From Candidatus Acetothermia bacterium (GTDB taxonomy: Bacteria > Bipolaricaulota > Bipolaricaulia > RBG-16-55-9 > DRXL01), in assembly GCA_022683945.1 (NCBI GenBank), contig JAJHSH010000005.1:1-62771 (forward strand): a DNA stretch of 62,771 nucleotides, in the 5' to 3' direction. The notes beneath the pieces are model-generated. The model searched no databases, was not told where the DNA came from, and saw only the letters and a list, made by a program, of their open reading frames with translations. Below, one piece after another: positions 25,069 to 34,135 of this stretch; the stretch's first letter is position 1, and each line of letters starts with the position of its first letter. The translations under genes were made by a program, and so were the position numbers.

Positions 25069-27123
25069 TCACTTATCCGACGCTAAATGTTTTTCCACCA
25101 GATGGGGAATGCTATCATAACTGTTGCCAGTGTGAAGCAGCGTCAAAAGTTGACCGTAGAGCACCATCTTACGGTCATTGCGAGAAAGGCTAAAGCCAGC
25201 AGCTTGAAGCCTCTGGAGTTTGATCTTGGCAGATTCCAGTGCTTCCTCAGTAGTGAAACACTTCCGCGCACTGATGGTCTTCCGGCAAACAAGAATGATG
25301 TCCAGATGGATTGGCTCTTTGGCCTGCGACTTCGGCATAGCAACGGACAGTTCTGACTTCACGGGGTGGGAGTTGACAACGACGAACCCTGCTCCAAGCA
25401 CGGCGTCAGCAATAGCCCACCATCCTTTGTCACGGGAATGATGATAAGTGAACACCAAAAGACCATCATCTTTCAGAACACGATGACACTCTTGGAAGAC
25501 GGTTCTAAGCTTAGTTGCAAAATTGCTGGCCTCCACGTCTTGCACTTCTAATGAACTGCGGGTAGTTCGTTCTTCTTCCCCTCTTATTACCTGCTGCCAA
25601 GAGTAGAAGAAGTCCGCCAACTCCGAGTAATGTACATTATCGAAGAATGGCGGGTCAGTAACTATGAAATCTATACTTTTGCTTGGCAATTCCATCTTGG
25701 TGGAGTCGCCACAGGAAAGGTAAATTGCCCGTGGAGAGAACAATGATTTTCTGGGCCACGGTTCGACTTGTCCGCTGAAAGCAGGGGAACACACAATGCT
25801 ACTTCCCGTTCTGCCGTTTACCTCGGTGGGGTTTAAGCGATATTCCAGTGCTCTCAATAACCGGGACCGAAAGAGATTGGAGAATGCCCCGGAGCTTTTG
25901 AGCGTGCCCCAAACATTAGCTTCAATTGGCATCCGCTCTGGTTTAAGGATATGATGGGCGAACATGTGTCGGACAGCACCAGTCCCTTCTCCTTTGTAAG
26001 AGGCAAACATGTTATTGAACTCCAATGTACCAGAAAAAAGAATTAGAAATGCGTCTTGTGTCGTTGCATCGGGGATTTGGGCAATTGCAGCCCCAAGCCA
26101 TCCGAGGGCAAGCAGTTGACGGTCGTTAAAGAAGTCTCGCCATGATCGGAACCCATAGTTTATTGCTTGCCTGGTGTTGTAGCCATCCTCCAATTGTAGA
26201 GAGGGTAATCTGATCTTCCCCCGTTGAATTTCGCGTTGCAACAGCTTTGAACACCTCTCATAGGCCCTTTGATCCTCTTTGCTTGCGGGGAGATATTCCT
26301 TTTCTCCATCTTGGGTGAGGACAAGTTTGCCGTAGAGACGGAATATTGGACGCTTGCCACCGATAGCATCAAGGATTGAGAATGTCTGATGGCAGCGAGA
26401 GCAGGTTGCTTCTGATCCCCTCACTAGGCCATACCTCGGATCAAACTGATGCTCACATGACGGACACGTCGCCGACTTCTGTTCATGGCACCCCGCGAAG
26501 ATGTCTCCACAAGCCGGACAGAGGATTTGGACTACTGGCTTCCGATTAGGGTAGGCATTTGTGGCAATGACAAAGGAAGAAAAAAGATCAAGATAGCTAT
26601 GGCATTCAGGGCAGCAAGCCTGCATTACCCAAAAATAGTAAAGTGTACTGCACGAGCGTCCCTGTGAGTCCGTTGATTCATAGAGTGCCAGAACTTTCTT
26701 CCCAACGCTACGTGATAGGCCCTCGAACGCATTCTCTAGTTTGTCCTTTTGTATCGGTCCGAGGGCAACTTGCACAGCTTTCATAGCAACGGGGTTAATT
26801 TCCCGTCCGAGGGCCGTAAAGCCGAGCTTATGGGCCTCGCCGACCGTCGTACCTGAACCCATAAAGGGGTCCAACACAGTGATTCCAGAGCAAGAGTGGG
26901 TACGATGGAACTCCGAGGCAAGGTCACTCTTTGATGGCAGTGTGCATCCCAAGAGGATGCCTCTGAACACTGAGCCAAGCCGCTTCGCCCACCACTTATG
27001 GATGTGATAGATTGGGCGATGGATTTCCTTGCGCCAGCTCTCACGCTCCGCAAGTTCGGAGAGAAACTCAAAAGCAAATTCATCCGTCTCAATCAACGGC
27101 ACGCTAGTCGTTTGTCTCTTCAT
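25069..27123 (-). CDS. DNA methyltransferase with embedded zinc ribbons (COG1743-like)
   Basis: About 684 residues from ATG 27123, which overlaps the upstream nuclease gene by 20 nt; earlier starts are possible. The N-terminus PIYHIHKWWAKRLGSVFR resembles DUF1156/COG1743 adenine methylases. SAM-binding motif I is LDPFMGSGTTVGEAHKLG near residue 87 and catalytic motif IV is VTDPPFFDNVHYSEL near 475. The roughly 390-residue insert between them carries four CxxC pairs (CCPECH, LCPACG, TCPSCE, TCSRCH), i.e. two zinc ribbons. Later motifs CHRVLKDDGLLVFTYHH follow. Base composition and codon use are more AT-rich than the neighbours, suggesting transfer. Paired with a PD-(D/E)xK nuclease it forms a restriction-modification system. 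Confidence 0.85.
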   Translation of the reverse strand: MKRQTTSVPLIETDEFAFEFLSELAERESWRKEIHRPIYHIHKWWAKRLGSVFRGILLGCTLPSKSDLASEFHRTHSCSGITVLDPFMGSGTTVGEAHKLGFTALGREINPVAMKAVQVALGPIQKDKLENAFEGLSRSVGKKVLALYESTDSQGRSCSTLYYFWVMQACCPECHSYLDLFSSFVIATNAYPNRKPVVQILCPACGDIFAGCHEQKSATCPSCEHQFDPRYGLVRGSEATCSRCHQTFSILDAIGGKRPIFRLYGKLVLTQDGEKEYLPASKEDQRAYERCSKLLQREIQRGKIRLPSLQLEDGYNTRQAINYGFRSWRDFFNDRQLLALGWLGAAIAQIPDATTQDAFLILFSGTLEFNNMFASYKGEGTGAVRHMFAHHILKPERMPIEANVWGTLKSSGAFSNLFRSRLLRALEYRLNPTEVNGRTGSSIVCSPAFSGQVEPWPRKSLFSPRAIYLSCGDSTKMELPSKSIDFIVTDPPFFDNVHYSELADFFYSWQQVIRGEEERTTRSSLEVQDVEASNFATKLRTVFQECHRVLKDDGLLVFTYHHSRDKGWWAIADAVLGAGFVVVNSHPVKSELSVAMPKSQAKEPIHLDIILVCRKTISARKCFTTEEALESAKIKLQRLQAAGFSLSRNDRKMVLYGQLLTLLHTGNSYDSIPHLVEKHLASDK

Positions 27124-27919
27124 ACTCAATGGTAGATATGTCAATCTGTCGCATTGAAACAGGGGCAATCTTTGTTCCCCTAAGCCGCCACGCATGGAAA
27201 ACATGTTCCGTTCCCGCACCGGGGTTGGGCACCTTCTGGGGGATAAGCTGATTCGTCTGCAAGTTGAACGAGTATCCTATTATCATCTCAGCAGCTTCGA
27301 TACGCTTAAGCTCACCAACATGGATCAATGCTTCTCCCGGTGAAACATGGTTGGGCAGGATGAGCGTGTACTGGTGGGCAAGTCCCTTAATGAGCCTGAA
27401 GGGTGTCGGGACGACATACATCTTTCGGTCACGGATAAGGATGTCTCCGTAGCTCCCGAACCCCTTCACGCTCTTGTTCTCATGGACGTAGTCGTGGTCG
27501 GCATTCAGAAAGTCACCATGACAAATCACAAGGTCTAACACGGGATAACTATTCCCATCTGGTTCTTTGGGGTAGCGACCGAAGACATAGTAGATAGTCC
27601 GTCCGTTGTGTAGCCCAGTCGGTACTTGACTGTTACTGTCAAAGCTCGCATCGCGTCCAGGGTATGACAGCCCTTTGACCTCATATCCCTCCGTAAATTG
27701 CACCATTGTGAAGTCTGGATAGCTGTTTCTACCACCTTGATCGAAATTGAAACTAGTCTCCATTAGTCGCTTCTTGAACCAATTCTGGAAGTGAAACTCC
27801 TTGTCCTTGGCACTCTCACGCATGATCAGTGATCCTCCGAGAATTGCCTGCACGCAACGAATGAAGACGGGGATAATAGTCATATTCTGTGTTCGCTCCA
27901 TACTCACTGCCAACTTCAC
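27104..27919 (-). CDS. Predicted PD-(D/E)xK restriction endonuclease
   Basis: 271 residues from GTG 27919, which overlaps the stop of a small upstream ORF (GTGA) and has GGGAAG about 9 nt upstream; ATG 27901 is an alternative. I recognise no named family, but the nuclease core is visible: a Glu-containing helix (ESAKDKEFHFQNWFKKRL) followed by NSYPDFTMVQFTEGYEVKG, which supplies Pro-Asp and Glu-x-Lys with spacing typical of type II endonucleases. The next segment (IYYVFGRYP) looks like a core strand. Its position directly before a DNA methyltransferase supports restriction function. The recognition site cannot be deduced. Confidence 0.65.
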   Translation of the reverse strand: MKLAVSMERTQNMTIIPVFIRCVQAILGGSLIMRESAKDKEFHFQNWFKKRLMETSFNFDQGGRNSYPDFTMVQFTEGYEVKGLSYPGRDASFDSNSQVPTGLHNGRTIYYVFGRYPKEPDGNSYPVLDLVICHGDFLNADHDYVHENKSVKGFGSYGDILIRDRKMYVVPTPFRLIKGLAHQYTLILPNHVSPGEALIHVGELKRIEAAEMIIGYSFNLQTNQLIPQKVPNPGAGTEHVFHAWRLRGTKIAPVSMRQIDISTIEYEETND

Positions 27920-28146
27920 GGCAGTGCTCTTCCCATCAGCTTCAGCAACTCTTCCAGTGTGAACAGCGCAAAGCAGCCTTCGGCGTAAATCACCGCCATT
28001 TCCGGCGTGCTGAAGAGTCTGTTTCTCAGTGTCATAATGCTCTTACCCATCAGCTTTACAGCATACTCGGTTTTGAAGAGCAAAACAAGATTGTAGGCCG
28101 CCAGCGTGAAGAAAGATGGTGTTGAACTTGCCACCCGACCGGACAA
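27916..28146 (-). CDS. Small ORF upstream of the restriction-modification genes
   Basis: 76 residues with a TTG start and no visible ribosome-binding site; an internal ATG at 28050 would give 44 residues. Its stop codon overlaps the GTG of the nuclease, as in coupled genes. The sequence KLMGKSIMTLRNRL and the ending LLKLMGRALP contain a short internal repeat (KLMG[KR]). Hydrophobic patches are present but no clear helix-turn-helix. It could be a controller protein, a remnant, or spurious. Confidence 0.35.
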   Translation of the reverse strand: MSGRVASSTPSFFTLAAYNLVLLFKTEYAVKLMGKSIMTLRNRLFSTPEMAVIYAEGCFALFTLEELLKLMGRALP

Positions 28147-28282
28147 GCATAATGAAAAGCTATAAGACCGGGGTGGCGAGGTTGGGTTCTATTCAAGCTA
28201 AAAAGTTTTTCCAAATCTCTGATCTCAGAGCGCTCTTGACCAAATAACACCGATCTGTTTTTGGGCAAGAGTAGGGGGCACG

Positions 28283-28894
28283 TTACTTTGAGAAAAGCTC
28301 TCTCAGCGTCCGCCATTTCGCTCGCGCGCACTCTGGGAAATACCCGTGACGCTCGTAAAACTCTCTCAAAAACGCGCGCGTCTTAGGCTCACTGGGATAG
28401 CCCCAACCGAAGTCGCCGTACTCTTCGCGCAGCCGCTCGATCGCCCGGTCGCGCCAGACCTTGGCTACAATCGAAGCTGCACTGACGATGGGATAGTGCA
28501 CATCGGCTTTATTCTCAGCGATCAGTTCGAAGTCTCGCTCTGCGCAAGAGCGTAGCTGATGCACAAAACCCGACTGGGCACGCGGCCCCACCGGCAGATC
28601 GAGATAGACTCTATCAGTGCTGCTTTTTTGTATAATCTTGGCCATTGCTTGCAGCTCAACGTGAGTCAGATTCTCTGCAAGCTGCGCAACCGGGATCTCC
28701 AACACGAGCACGTGCGCGATCTCTCGAATAGCTTCAGAGAACTCCGTGCGTTGCGAGCGCGTCAATTGCTTGCTGTCACGCAACTTCAGCGCTTCTAAGG
28801 ACGGCAGTGCGTTCTTCTCGACCCAGACCCCGGCTACGACCAACGGGCCGATCACGCAGCCCCGTCCCGCTTCGTCTATTCCCAATATTCTCAT
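28283..28894 (-). CDS. rnhB: Ribonuclease HII
   Basis: 203 residues. Removes RNA from RNA-DNA hybrids, including single ribonucleotides. The N-terminus ILGIDEAGRGCVIGPLVVAGV carries the Asp-Glu-Ala-Gly-Arg-Gly active-site motif. The further acidic residues are in RDSKQLTRSQR near 40, ENKADVHYPIVSAASIVAKVWRDR near 126 and the C-terminal FGWGYPSEPKTRAFLREF. Divergent from the phosphodiesterase-like gene. The 135 bp downstream separate it from the restriction-modification island. Confidence 0.97.
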   Translation of the reverse strand: MRILGIDEAGRGCVIGPLVVAGVWVEKNALPSLEALKLRDSKQLTRSQRTEFSEAIREIAHVLVLEIPVAQLAENLTHVELQAMAKIIQKSSTDRVYLDLPVGPRAQSGFVHQLRSCAERDFELIAENKADVHYPIVSAASIVAKVWRDRAIERLREEYGDFGWGYPSEPKTRAFLREFYERHGYFPECARAKWRTLRELFSK

Positions 28895-28962
28895 AAGCGC
28901 TTGCGCCGATAGCGATCCAGTCTATAGAATAGAAGATACTCTCGACAACTTGGAGGATCGCT

Positions 28963-30243
28963 GTGCCGAGAAAACTTTTCATTCTCAGTCTGGATGGAAC
29001 TCCCTATACGCTGCTCCAACAAGCCTGCCGGCAAGCCAAGATGCCCTATCTCCAAAGGCTCTTAGGCGAAGGCTCTTTTGTGCAGTTAGATTCCGTCATC
29101 CCGACGATCTCCTCCGTCGCTTGGGCGACCTTCGCTACGGGCGTCAACCCCGCCAAGCACAGTATCTTCGGCTTTGTAGATGTAGACAGACAGAAACAGT
29201 TCTACGTTCCCAACGCAAGCCACCTGCGCGCGAAAACCCTCTGGCAGCACTTTGACGATCTGGGGCTGCGCTCGATCTGGATCAACTTACCCATTGCCTA
29301 CCCGCCTGCCCCTATTAACGGAGTAATGATCTCGGGATTTCTCGGCACACGCTTAGAGAACTGCGTCCATCCCGACTCGCTCCTGCCTATCCTTCAGAGA
29401 CTTAACTATCTCATTGACCCGGATCCCGTGCGCGCTCACAGTGACCCCGAGGGCTTTATGAAAGAACTCTTCGCAGCGCTACAAGCACGCCGGGCGCTCA
29501 CACTGCAATTATTACAAAGCGAACCGTGGGACTTCTTCATGCTCCATATTATGGAAACCGACAGACTCCATCACTTCTTTTGGAACGCCAAAGACGATTT
29601 ACATAGCCCCTATCATCGTGATTTCTGGGAGATCTATAAAGAGATTGATATGTTTATAGGAGAGCTTCTCGCCCAGCTTCCCTACGATACTGAATTGTTG
29701 ATGCTCTCCGATCATGGGTTTTGTGCTATCCGGTATGAAGTAGAACTGAACGCGTTTTTAAAAAAACACGGATTGCTCAGATTTCGCAACGGCTCGGCAC
29801 AAGACCTGAGTGATCTCGACGCGCAAACCCGCGCGTTCGGGCTCGTACCCGGGCGTCTCTATCTGCGCGATCTTCACGACAGAGAAGCGATAGAACAGTT
29901 GCTCTATCAATTGTGTGATCCACAAACCCAAGCTTCTGTATGCGGTCGAGTCTATAGCAGGGATGAACTTTACGTTGGGCCCTATCTCGCGCACGCCGCC
30001 GATCTTTTCGCCATTCCGCGACGGGGCTATGACCTCAAAGCCCGCCTTAACGCAACAGAAGTCTTCACGCGCACGGCGCTTCAGGGAATGCATACTCTGG
30101 ACGATGCGTTTCTCTTCGTGCGCCGTCACCAACTGCACGCGACCTCCAAGCCCGGGTTGCTCGATCTTGCTCCGACCATCTGTGAGCTTCTGAATGTGCC
30201 GTCTCTGCCGAGCTATGAAGGTCGTAGTCTGCTGGTGCAGTGA
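28963..30243 (+). CDS. Alkaline-phosphatase-superfamily phosphodiesterase/nucleotide pyrophosphatase-like protein
   Basis: 426 residues, GTG start after TTGGAGGA. Metal and nucleophile residues of the type I phosphodiesterase family are visible: first Asp in ILSLDGTPYT, nucleophile region IPTISSVAWATFATG near residue 45, HIMETDRLHHFFW near 195 with Asp and His, LMLSDHGF near 245 with Asp-His, and GMHTLDDAF near 375 with the last His. There is no signal peptide, so it is cytosolic. The substrate is unknown; similar proteins are common in archaea and deep-branching bacteria. An RNase Z-like gene follows after 9 nt. Confidence 0.85.
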   Translation: MPRKLFILSLDGTPYTLLQQACRQAKMPYLQRLLGEGSFVQLDSVIPTISSVAWATFATGVNPAKHSIFGFVDVDRQKQFYVPNASHLRAKTLWQHFDDLGLRSIWINLPIAYPPAPINGVMISGFLGTRLENCVHPDSLLPILQRLNYLIDPDPVRAHSDPEGFMKELFAALQARRALTLQLLQSEPWDFFMLHIMETDRLHHFFWNAKDDLHSPYHRDFWEIYKEIDMFIGELLAQLPYDTELLMLSDHGFCAIRYEVELNAFLKKHGLLRFRNGSAQDLSDLDAQTRAFGLVPGRLYLRDLHDREAIEQLLYQLCDPQTQASVCGRVYSRDELYVGPYLAHAADLFAIPRRGYDLKARLNATEVFTRTALQGMHTLDDAFLFVRRHQLHATSKPGLLDLAPTICELLNVPSLPSYEGRSLLVQ

Positions 30244-30252
30244 GGCGATCCC

Positions 30253-31104
30253 GTGAGATTTATTATCTATTCCAAAGCCCTCTATGCCAACTGGGTCTAC
30301 TACAGCCCCGACAGAATTGCTTTTGACGCCGGCGAAGGCATCAGCACGATTTTGGGCAATAAAGTCTTCGCCCTTGAAAAGATCTTTCTCTCACACGGAC
30401 ACGCCGACCACATCACCGGCTTAGTAGGGCTTATTAATATTCGCAACACCGGCATGGGGGATACCGAGAAACCACTGACGGTTTATTATCCCGAAGGGAA
30501 CTGGCGCGTCGGCGAACTCATAAATTATATTAAGAAGACCAATCGTCGTTTGCAGTATGCGCTCGACTGGGTGCCCATCTCTGCCGATGCGCGCGTCAAG
30601 ATCTTCTCCGGACAGTGTGATCGCTATATACAGAGCTTTACGACTCAGCACACCGAAGGCGAGGTCTCTTTGGGCTATACAGTGATCGAAGAGCGCAAGC
30701 GCCTCCAAGAGGCCTATCGCGATCTTTCCCAAGAGAAGATCGTCGAGCTCGTGCGCGCGGGAAAGCGAGACGAGATCACAGAGATTTATGCTAAAAAGCT
30801 CTTCGCGTACGGAGGCGATTCGACTCCGCTCGATCCCGACGACGTTCGCGAAGTAGATATTCTCTGCCACGACACGACGTTCTTAATTGACGAAGAGCGT
30901 GAAGACTTCAAGCACGCCACGCTCTCGGAAGCCCTAGAAGTGGCCCTGCGGGCGCAGGTTCAAGAAGCGCTCTTTGCGTTCCACATCAGCTCGCGCTACA
31001 AACAAACCCTGAGCGAACTCGAAGCCAAGCTTCAAGAAGAGCACCCGCACTTGCCCTTCAAAGTTATTTTTATTCCGCCGGGAAGGATCTTTCGCTATGA
31101 ATAA
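30253..31104 (+). CDS. RNase Z-like metallo-beta-lactamase-fold hydrolase
   Basis: 283 residues, GTG start 9 nt after the previous stop. Metallo-beta-lactamase fold with the zinc motif FLSHGHADHITGLVGL near residue 45, downstream His in TTQHTEGEVSLGYTV near 132, Asp in DILCHDTTFLIDEE near 205 and the C-terminal AFHISSRYK near 242. HxSSRY is characteristic of tRNase Z-type enzymes that trim tRNA 3' ends, though the exosite region is diverged. I call it RNase Z-like, not a proven tRNase Z. Confidence 0.82.
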   Translation: MRFIIYSKALYANWVYYSPDRIAFDAGEGISTILGNKVFALEKIFLSHGHADHITGLVGLINIRNTGMGDTEKPLTVYYPEGNWRVGELINYIKKTNRRLQYALDWVPISADARVKIFSGQCDRYIQSFTTQHTEGEVSLGYTVIEERKRLQEAYRDLSQEKIVELVRAGKRDEITEIYAKKLFAYGGDSTPLDPDDVREVDILCHDTTFLIDEEREDFKHATLSEALEVALRAQVQEALFAFHISSRYKQTLSELEAKLQEEHPHLPFKVIFIPPGRIFRYE

Positions 31105-31113
31105 AAGTGAGAA

Positions 31114-31470
31114 TCAGACGATTTCGACGATGCGATTGCGCTCGTCCACGTGGACCACACGCGGACGATGGCGCAGCGCCTCGGCGGGATCGAGACCGGC
31201 ATAAGTGAGAATAATGACGAGATCACCGGGGGCACCCCAGCGCGCCGCCGCCCCGTTGAGTTGCACAACTCCAGAATGAGCCGGGCCTTCGATCACATAA
31301 GTTTCCAGGCGCGAGCCGTTGTTAACGTTGACAACTTGGACTCTTTCATAGGGCAGGATCTGTGCAGCGCGCATCAGCTCGCCATCTAATGTCAAACTCC
31401 CTTCATAATGAAGGTCCGTTGCCGTGATCGTCGCCCGGTGAATCTTCGATTTCAACAGATCAACGCGCAT
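31114..31470 (-). CDS. panD: Aspartate 1-decarboxylase
   Basis: 118 residues. Makes beta-alanine for pantothenate/CoA. It is a pyruvoyl enzyme that self-cleaves between Gly24 and Ser25; the site is present in [10 protein letters not shown]. Other family residues (KIHRATIT at the start, [36 protein letters not shown]) are intact. It diverges from the oligopeptide permease genes. The ATG lies 8 nt after a TAAGAT -10 box with a matched -35, again suggesting a leaderless mRNA. Confidence 0.97.
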   Translation of the reverse strand: MRVDLLKSKIHRATITATDLHYEGSLTLDGELMRAAQILPYERVQVVNVNNGSRLETYVIEGPAHSGVVQLNGAAARWGAPGDLVIILTYAGLDPAEALRHRPRVVHVDERNRIVEIV

Positions 31471-31478
31471 ATGTTTTT

Positions 31479-31507
31479 ATCTTAGCGAGTGCGCTTACCC
31501 GGTGCAA
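31479..31507 (-). promoter_or_regulatory. panD promoter, candidate leaderless
   Basis: Minus strand: -35 TTGCAC, 17-bp spacer, -10 TAAGAT, then 8 nt to the panD ATG. Confidence 0.55.
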
Positions 31508-31531
31508 CTGCAGAACGTCAGAAACGGATTC

Positions 31532-31560
31532 TTGCGCTGTAAAATAGAAGTTGCTATGAT
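31532..31560 (+). promoter_or_regulatory. Promoter of the oligopeptide permease genes
   Basis: -35 TTGCGC, 17-bp spacer ending in TGC, -10 TATGAT. The transcript start would be near 31567, about 50 nt before ATG 31618. Confidence 0.55.
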
Positions 31561-31617
31561 CTTAATTATTAGTCAGATGGACCGATCAAGCGTCGGCCTG
31601 TCAAAGGAAGCTAGTGC

Positions 31618-32757
31618 ATGCTGAGTTTTATCATACGGCGTATTCTTTATATGGTGCCGTTGCTCTTTATTATTTCCATCGTTGCTTTCACCGTCGTAAA
31701 ATTGCAGCCCTCGGATCTGGTAGCCCAATGGAAGTTCAACCCCAGCATCGGCCGAGATCTGCTGGAGAACTTAATCCGACAATTCGATCTGGACAAAGAC
31801 CCCGTAACTCAGTATATAACTTGGTTGAGGAATATCTTCACCAAAGGGGATCTAGGGTTCTCGTTCTTCAATAAAGTTCCCGTCGGGAGCTATCTCTTCG
31901 GCGGTGGATCGCTTCTTTACAGTCTGGTTATCATCTTGGCTACCATGCTCTTCACATGGATGGTGGCCATCCCCATTGGGATCTACAGCGCTACTCATAA
32001 GTACTCTTTTAGAGATCACTCGCTGAACTTCTTGGGCTTTCTGGGGCTCTCCATCCCGGTCTTTCTCTTGGCCATCGTCTTCTTACAAGTGATGGTCTCG
32101 ATCTTGCGGGTCGGGTCGTGGTGCGATATAGATTGGTTGCGACCCATCGTGACCTTCTTCCGTCCGCCTTGCTGGGAGATCAGTCCGGGCGTGTTCTCTT
32201 GTGATGGGGGCATCCTCTGTCTCTCCAAAGAGATGCGCCTTGCACAAGGCTATTACGGGACGGCAGAGGGCTTAGCCGTTGGAGGTCTCTTTGCTCAGGA
32301 GTACATGGTAGCTCCTTGGAGTTGGGATAAGTTCAGGAATTTTCTCTGGCACCTCTGGCCTGTTGTGCTGATCGTGGGCACGGCGAATATCGCGGCGCTG
32401 ATTCGCTACATGCGCGCTAATCTGTTGGATGTGCTAGGACAACCCTATGTTCAAACAGCCCGTGCCAAGGGGCTTTCCGAGAGAGTAGTGATCTACAAGC
32501 ACGCCGTGCGCAATGCCATCAATCCCTTGGTCAGTATGCTGGGCTTTTGGATTCCCTTTATGTTCGAGGGCATCTTAGTGACATCCGCGGTGATGAATCT
32601 CCAAACGGTAGAAGTCAATTATTTTAATGCGCTGCAGACCCAAGACCAATGGGTCATCATGGGAGGATTGCTCTACTTCGGCGTCATCTTAGTTATCGGC
32701 AATCTCATATCAGATGTCTTGTTGGCCGTCGTTGACCCGAAGATCCGCTATGACTGA
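31618..32757 (+). CDS. Peptide ABC transporter permease, DppB/OppB type
   Basis: 379 residues, longer than the usual 310-340. N-terminal FIIRRILYMVPLLFIISIVAFTVV is the DppB signature. Five or six membrane segments; the EAA-type cytoplasmic loop is ARAKGLSERVVIYKHAVRNAINPLVSM near 280. A Cys-rich insertion (residues about 165-230, with CDIDW, PPCWEIS, FSCDGGILC) lies in the extracytoplasmic loop before the core permease segment and accounts for the extra length. AAGGAAG precedes the start. The second permease gene overlaps by 8 nt. No ATPase or binding-protein genes are in the window, so the remaining subunits lie elsewhere. Confidence 0.9.
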   Translation: MLSFIIRRILYMVPLLFIISIVAFTVVKLQPSDLVAQWKFNPSIGRDLLENLIRQFDLDKDPVTQYITWLRNIFTKGDLGFSFFNKVPVGSYLFGGGSLLYSLVIILATMLFTWMVAIPIGIYSATHKYSFRDHSLNFLGFLGLSIPVFLLAIVFLQVMVSILRVGSWCDIDWLRPIVTFFRPPCWEISPGVFSCDGGILCLSKEMRLAQGYYGTAEGLAVGGLFAQEYMVAPWSWDKFRNFLWHLWPVVLIVGTANIAALIRYMRANLLDVLGQPYVQTARAKGLSERVVIYKHAVRNAINPLVSMLGFWIPFMFEGILVTSAVMNLQTVEVNYFNALQTQDQWVIMGGLLYFGVILVIGNLISDVLLAVVDPKIRYD

Positions 32758-34033
32758 AAAAGATTCAACCGCAAAGCCAAAAACAGAGCAAGTGAGCGGA
32801 GGAGTTCGCGGCATTGAACCGGTGTCACAGGGGCGTCTCATCTGGCGTCGCTTCAAGCAACATCGCATGGGGCTCTTTGGCAGTATTATTGTTCTTCTTT
32901 TCTATCTGGTCTTTGTTGCTTTTGCCGAGTTCATCGCCCCCTATAACTATAACCAAGAACACCGTGACTTTGGGTATGTAGACCCGATGATCACGCGGAT
33001 TCGCTTCTGGGATAAAGACGGGAATTTTTCGCTCAAACCCTTCGTCTACGGACTGACCAAAGCTCAAGTCTATCTCAACATCGAGACGGGAGAGCATACG
33101 ACCAAGCCCCCCGAAGGCGACCCACGCTACTTCCGTCAACCGGGGATCTTCTGGTGGGGAGAAGATCAAACCCGCAAGTGCTATTTAGAGTTTTTCGTGC
33201 GCGGCGAGGAGTATCGCTTCTGGGATCTGTGGGAGACCGATCTGCATCTTTTTGGAGTGCGCGAGCCGGGGGTCTCGCAGATGGGGCCGGCGGAGCTTGT
33301 GGCCTCCCCGTGCCAGCTCTTCTTATTCGGCACGGATAAATTGGGCTACGATATCTTTTCTATGACGTTGGTCGGCGGCAAGATCTCCTTAGCTATCGGC
33401 CCTTTGGTGATTGTTCTGGCTTTTGTTTTGGGGATTCTTTTGGGGGGCATCTCGGGCTATTACGGCGGTGGAGTCGACACTTTTATTCAGCGCGTGATCG
33501 AGGTCTTTATGGCCCTGCCCCGCTTGGCACTGCTCTTGGCTCTTGCAGTGATCCTGTCGCAGTATAAACTATCGGGGATGGCGGTCTTTTGGGGCATTGT
33601 TTTCATTTTAATTATCGTCAGTTGGGCGCCGCTGGCCCGTGTAGTGCGTGGACAGTTTCTGGCGCTGCGGGAGGCCGAATTTGTCACCGCCGCGCGTGCC
33701 CTCGGAGTCAGCGATCTGCGCGTGATCTTAAAACATATCTTGCCCAACACGACGAGCTATCTGGTTGTCGCGGCGACGCTGACCATTCCCAATATTATTA
33801 TTCTGGAGAGCACGCTCAGCTTCCTGCGCTTAGGGATCCGCGCGCCGCTGACCAGTTGGGGCGTGCTTATGCAAGCCGGCTGGAGCACTCAAGTGATCGA
33901 GAACTATCCTTGGTTTTTGATCCCCGGCATCTTTATTGTCTTAGCCGTGCTCGCCTTTAACTTTATGGGCGACGCCCTGCGCGATGCCGTCGATCCGTTC
34001 ACCGTCACCGGAGCCAAAGAAGAGCTGACTTAA
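32750..34033 (+). CDS. Peptide ABC transporter permease, DppC/OppC type
   Basis: 427 residues from ATG 32750, overlapping the previous gene by 8 nt. An N-terminal cytoplasmic segment precedes one helix (LFGSIIVLLFYLVFVAFAEFIAP), then an extracytoplasmic insert of about 130 residues (residues 70-200) ending in FGTDKLGYDIFSM, the usual OppC lead-in. The five-helix permease core follows with the EAA loop TAARALGVSDLRVILKHILPNTTS near 310. The large insert is bigger than in enterobacterial OppC. It pairs with the DppB-type subunit to import peptides. Confidence 0.9.
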   Translation: MTEKDSTAKPKTEQVSGGVRGIEPVSQGRLIWRRFKQHRMGLFGSIIVLLFYLVFVAFAEFIAPYNYNQEHRDFGYVDPMITRIRFWDKDGNFSLKPFVYGLTKAQVYLNIETGEHTTKPPEGDPRYFRQPGIFWWGEDQTRKCYLEFFVRGEEYRFWDLWETDLHLFGVREPGVSQMGPAELVASPCQLFLFGTDKLGYDIFSMTLVGGKISLAIGPLVIVLAFVLGILLGGISGYYGGGVDTFIQRVIEVFMALPRLALLLALAVILSQYKLSGMAVFWGIVFILIIVSWAPLARVVRGQFLALREAEFVTAARALGVSDLRVILKHILPNTTSYLVVAATLTIPNIIILESTLSFLRLGIRAPLTSWGVLMQAGWSTQVIENYPWFLIPGIFIVLAVLAFNFMGDALRDAVDPFTVTGAKEELT

Positions 34034-34135
34034 TCTCAACTTTATTGACCTCCTAAATTTGATTTTCTCTGGTTTTTTCTCTATTATTGATTATTGCTTA
34101 ATCATCAACTCGCATAGCGAGAGGGGGACTCTTCA

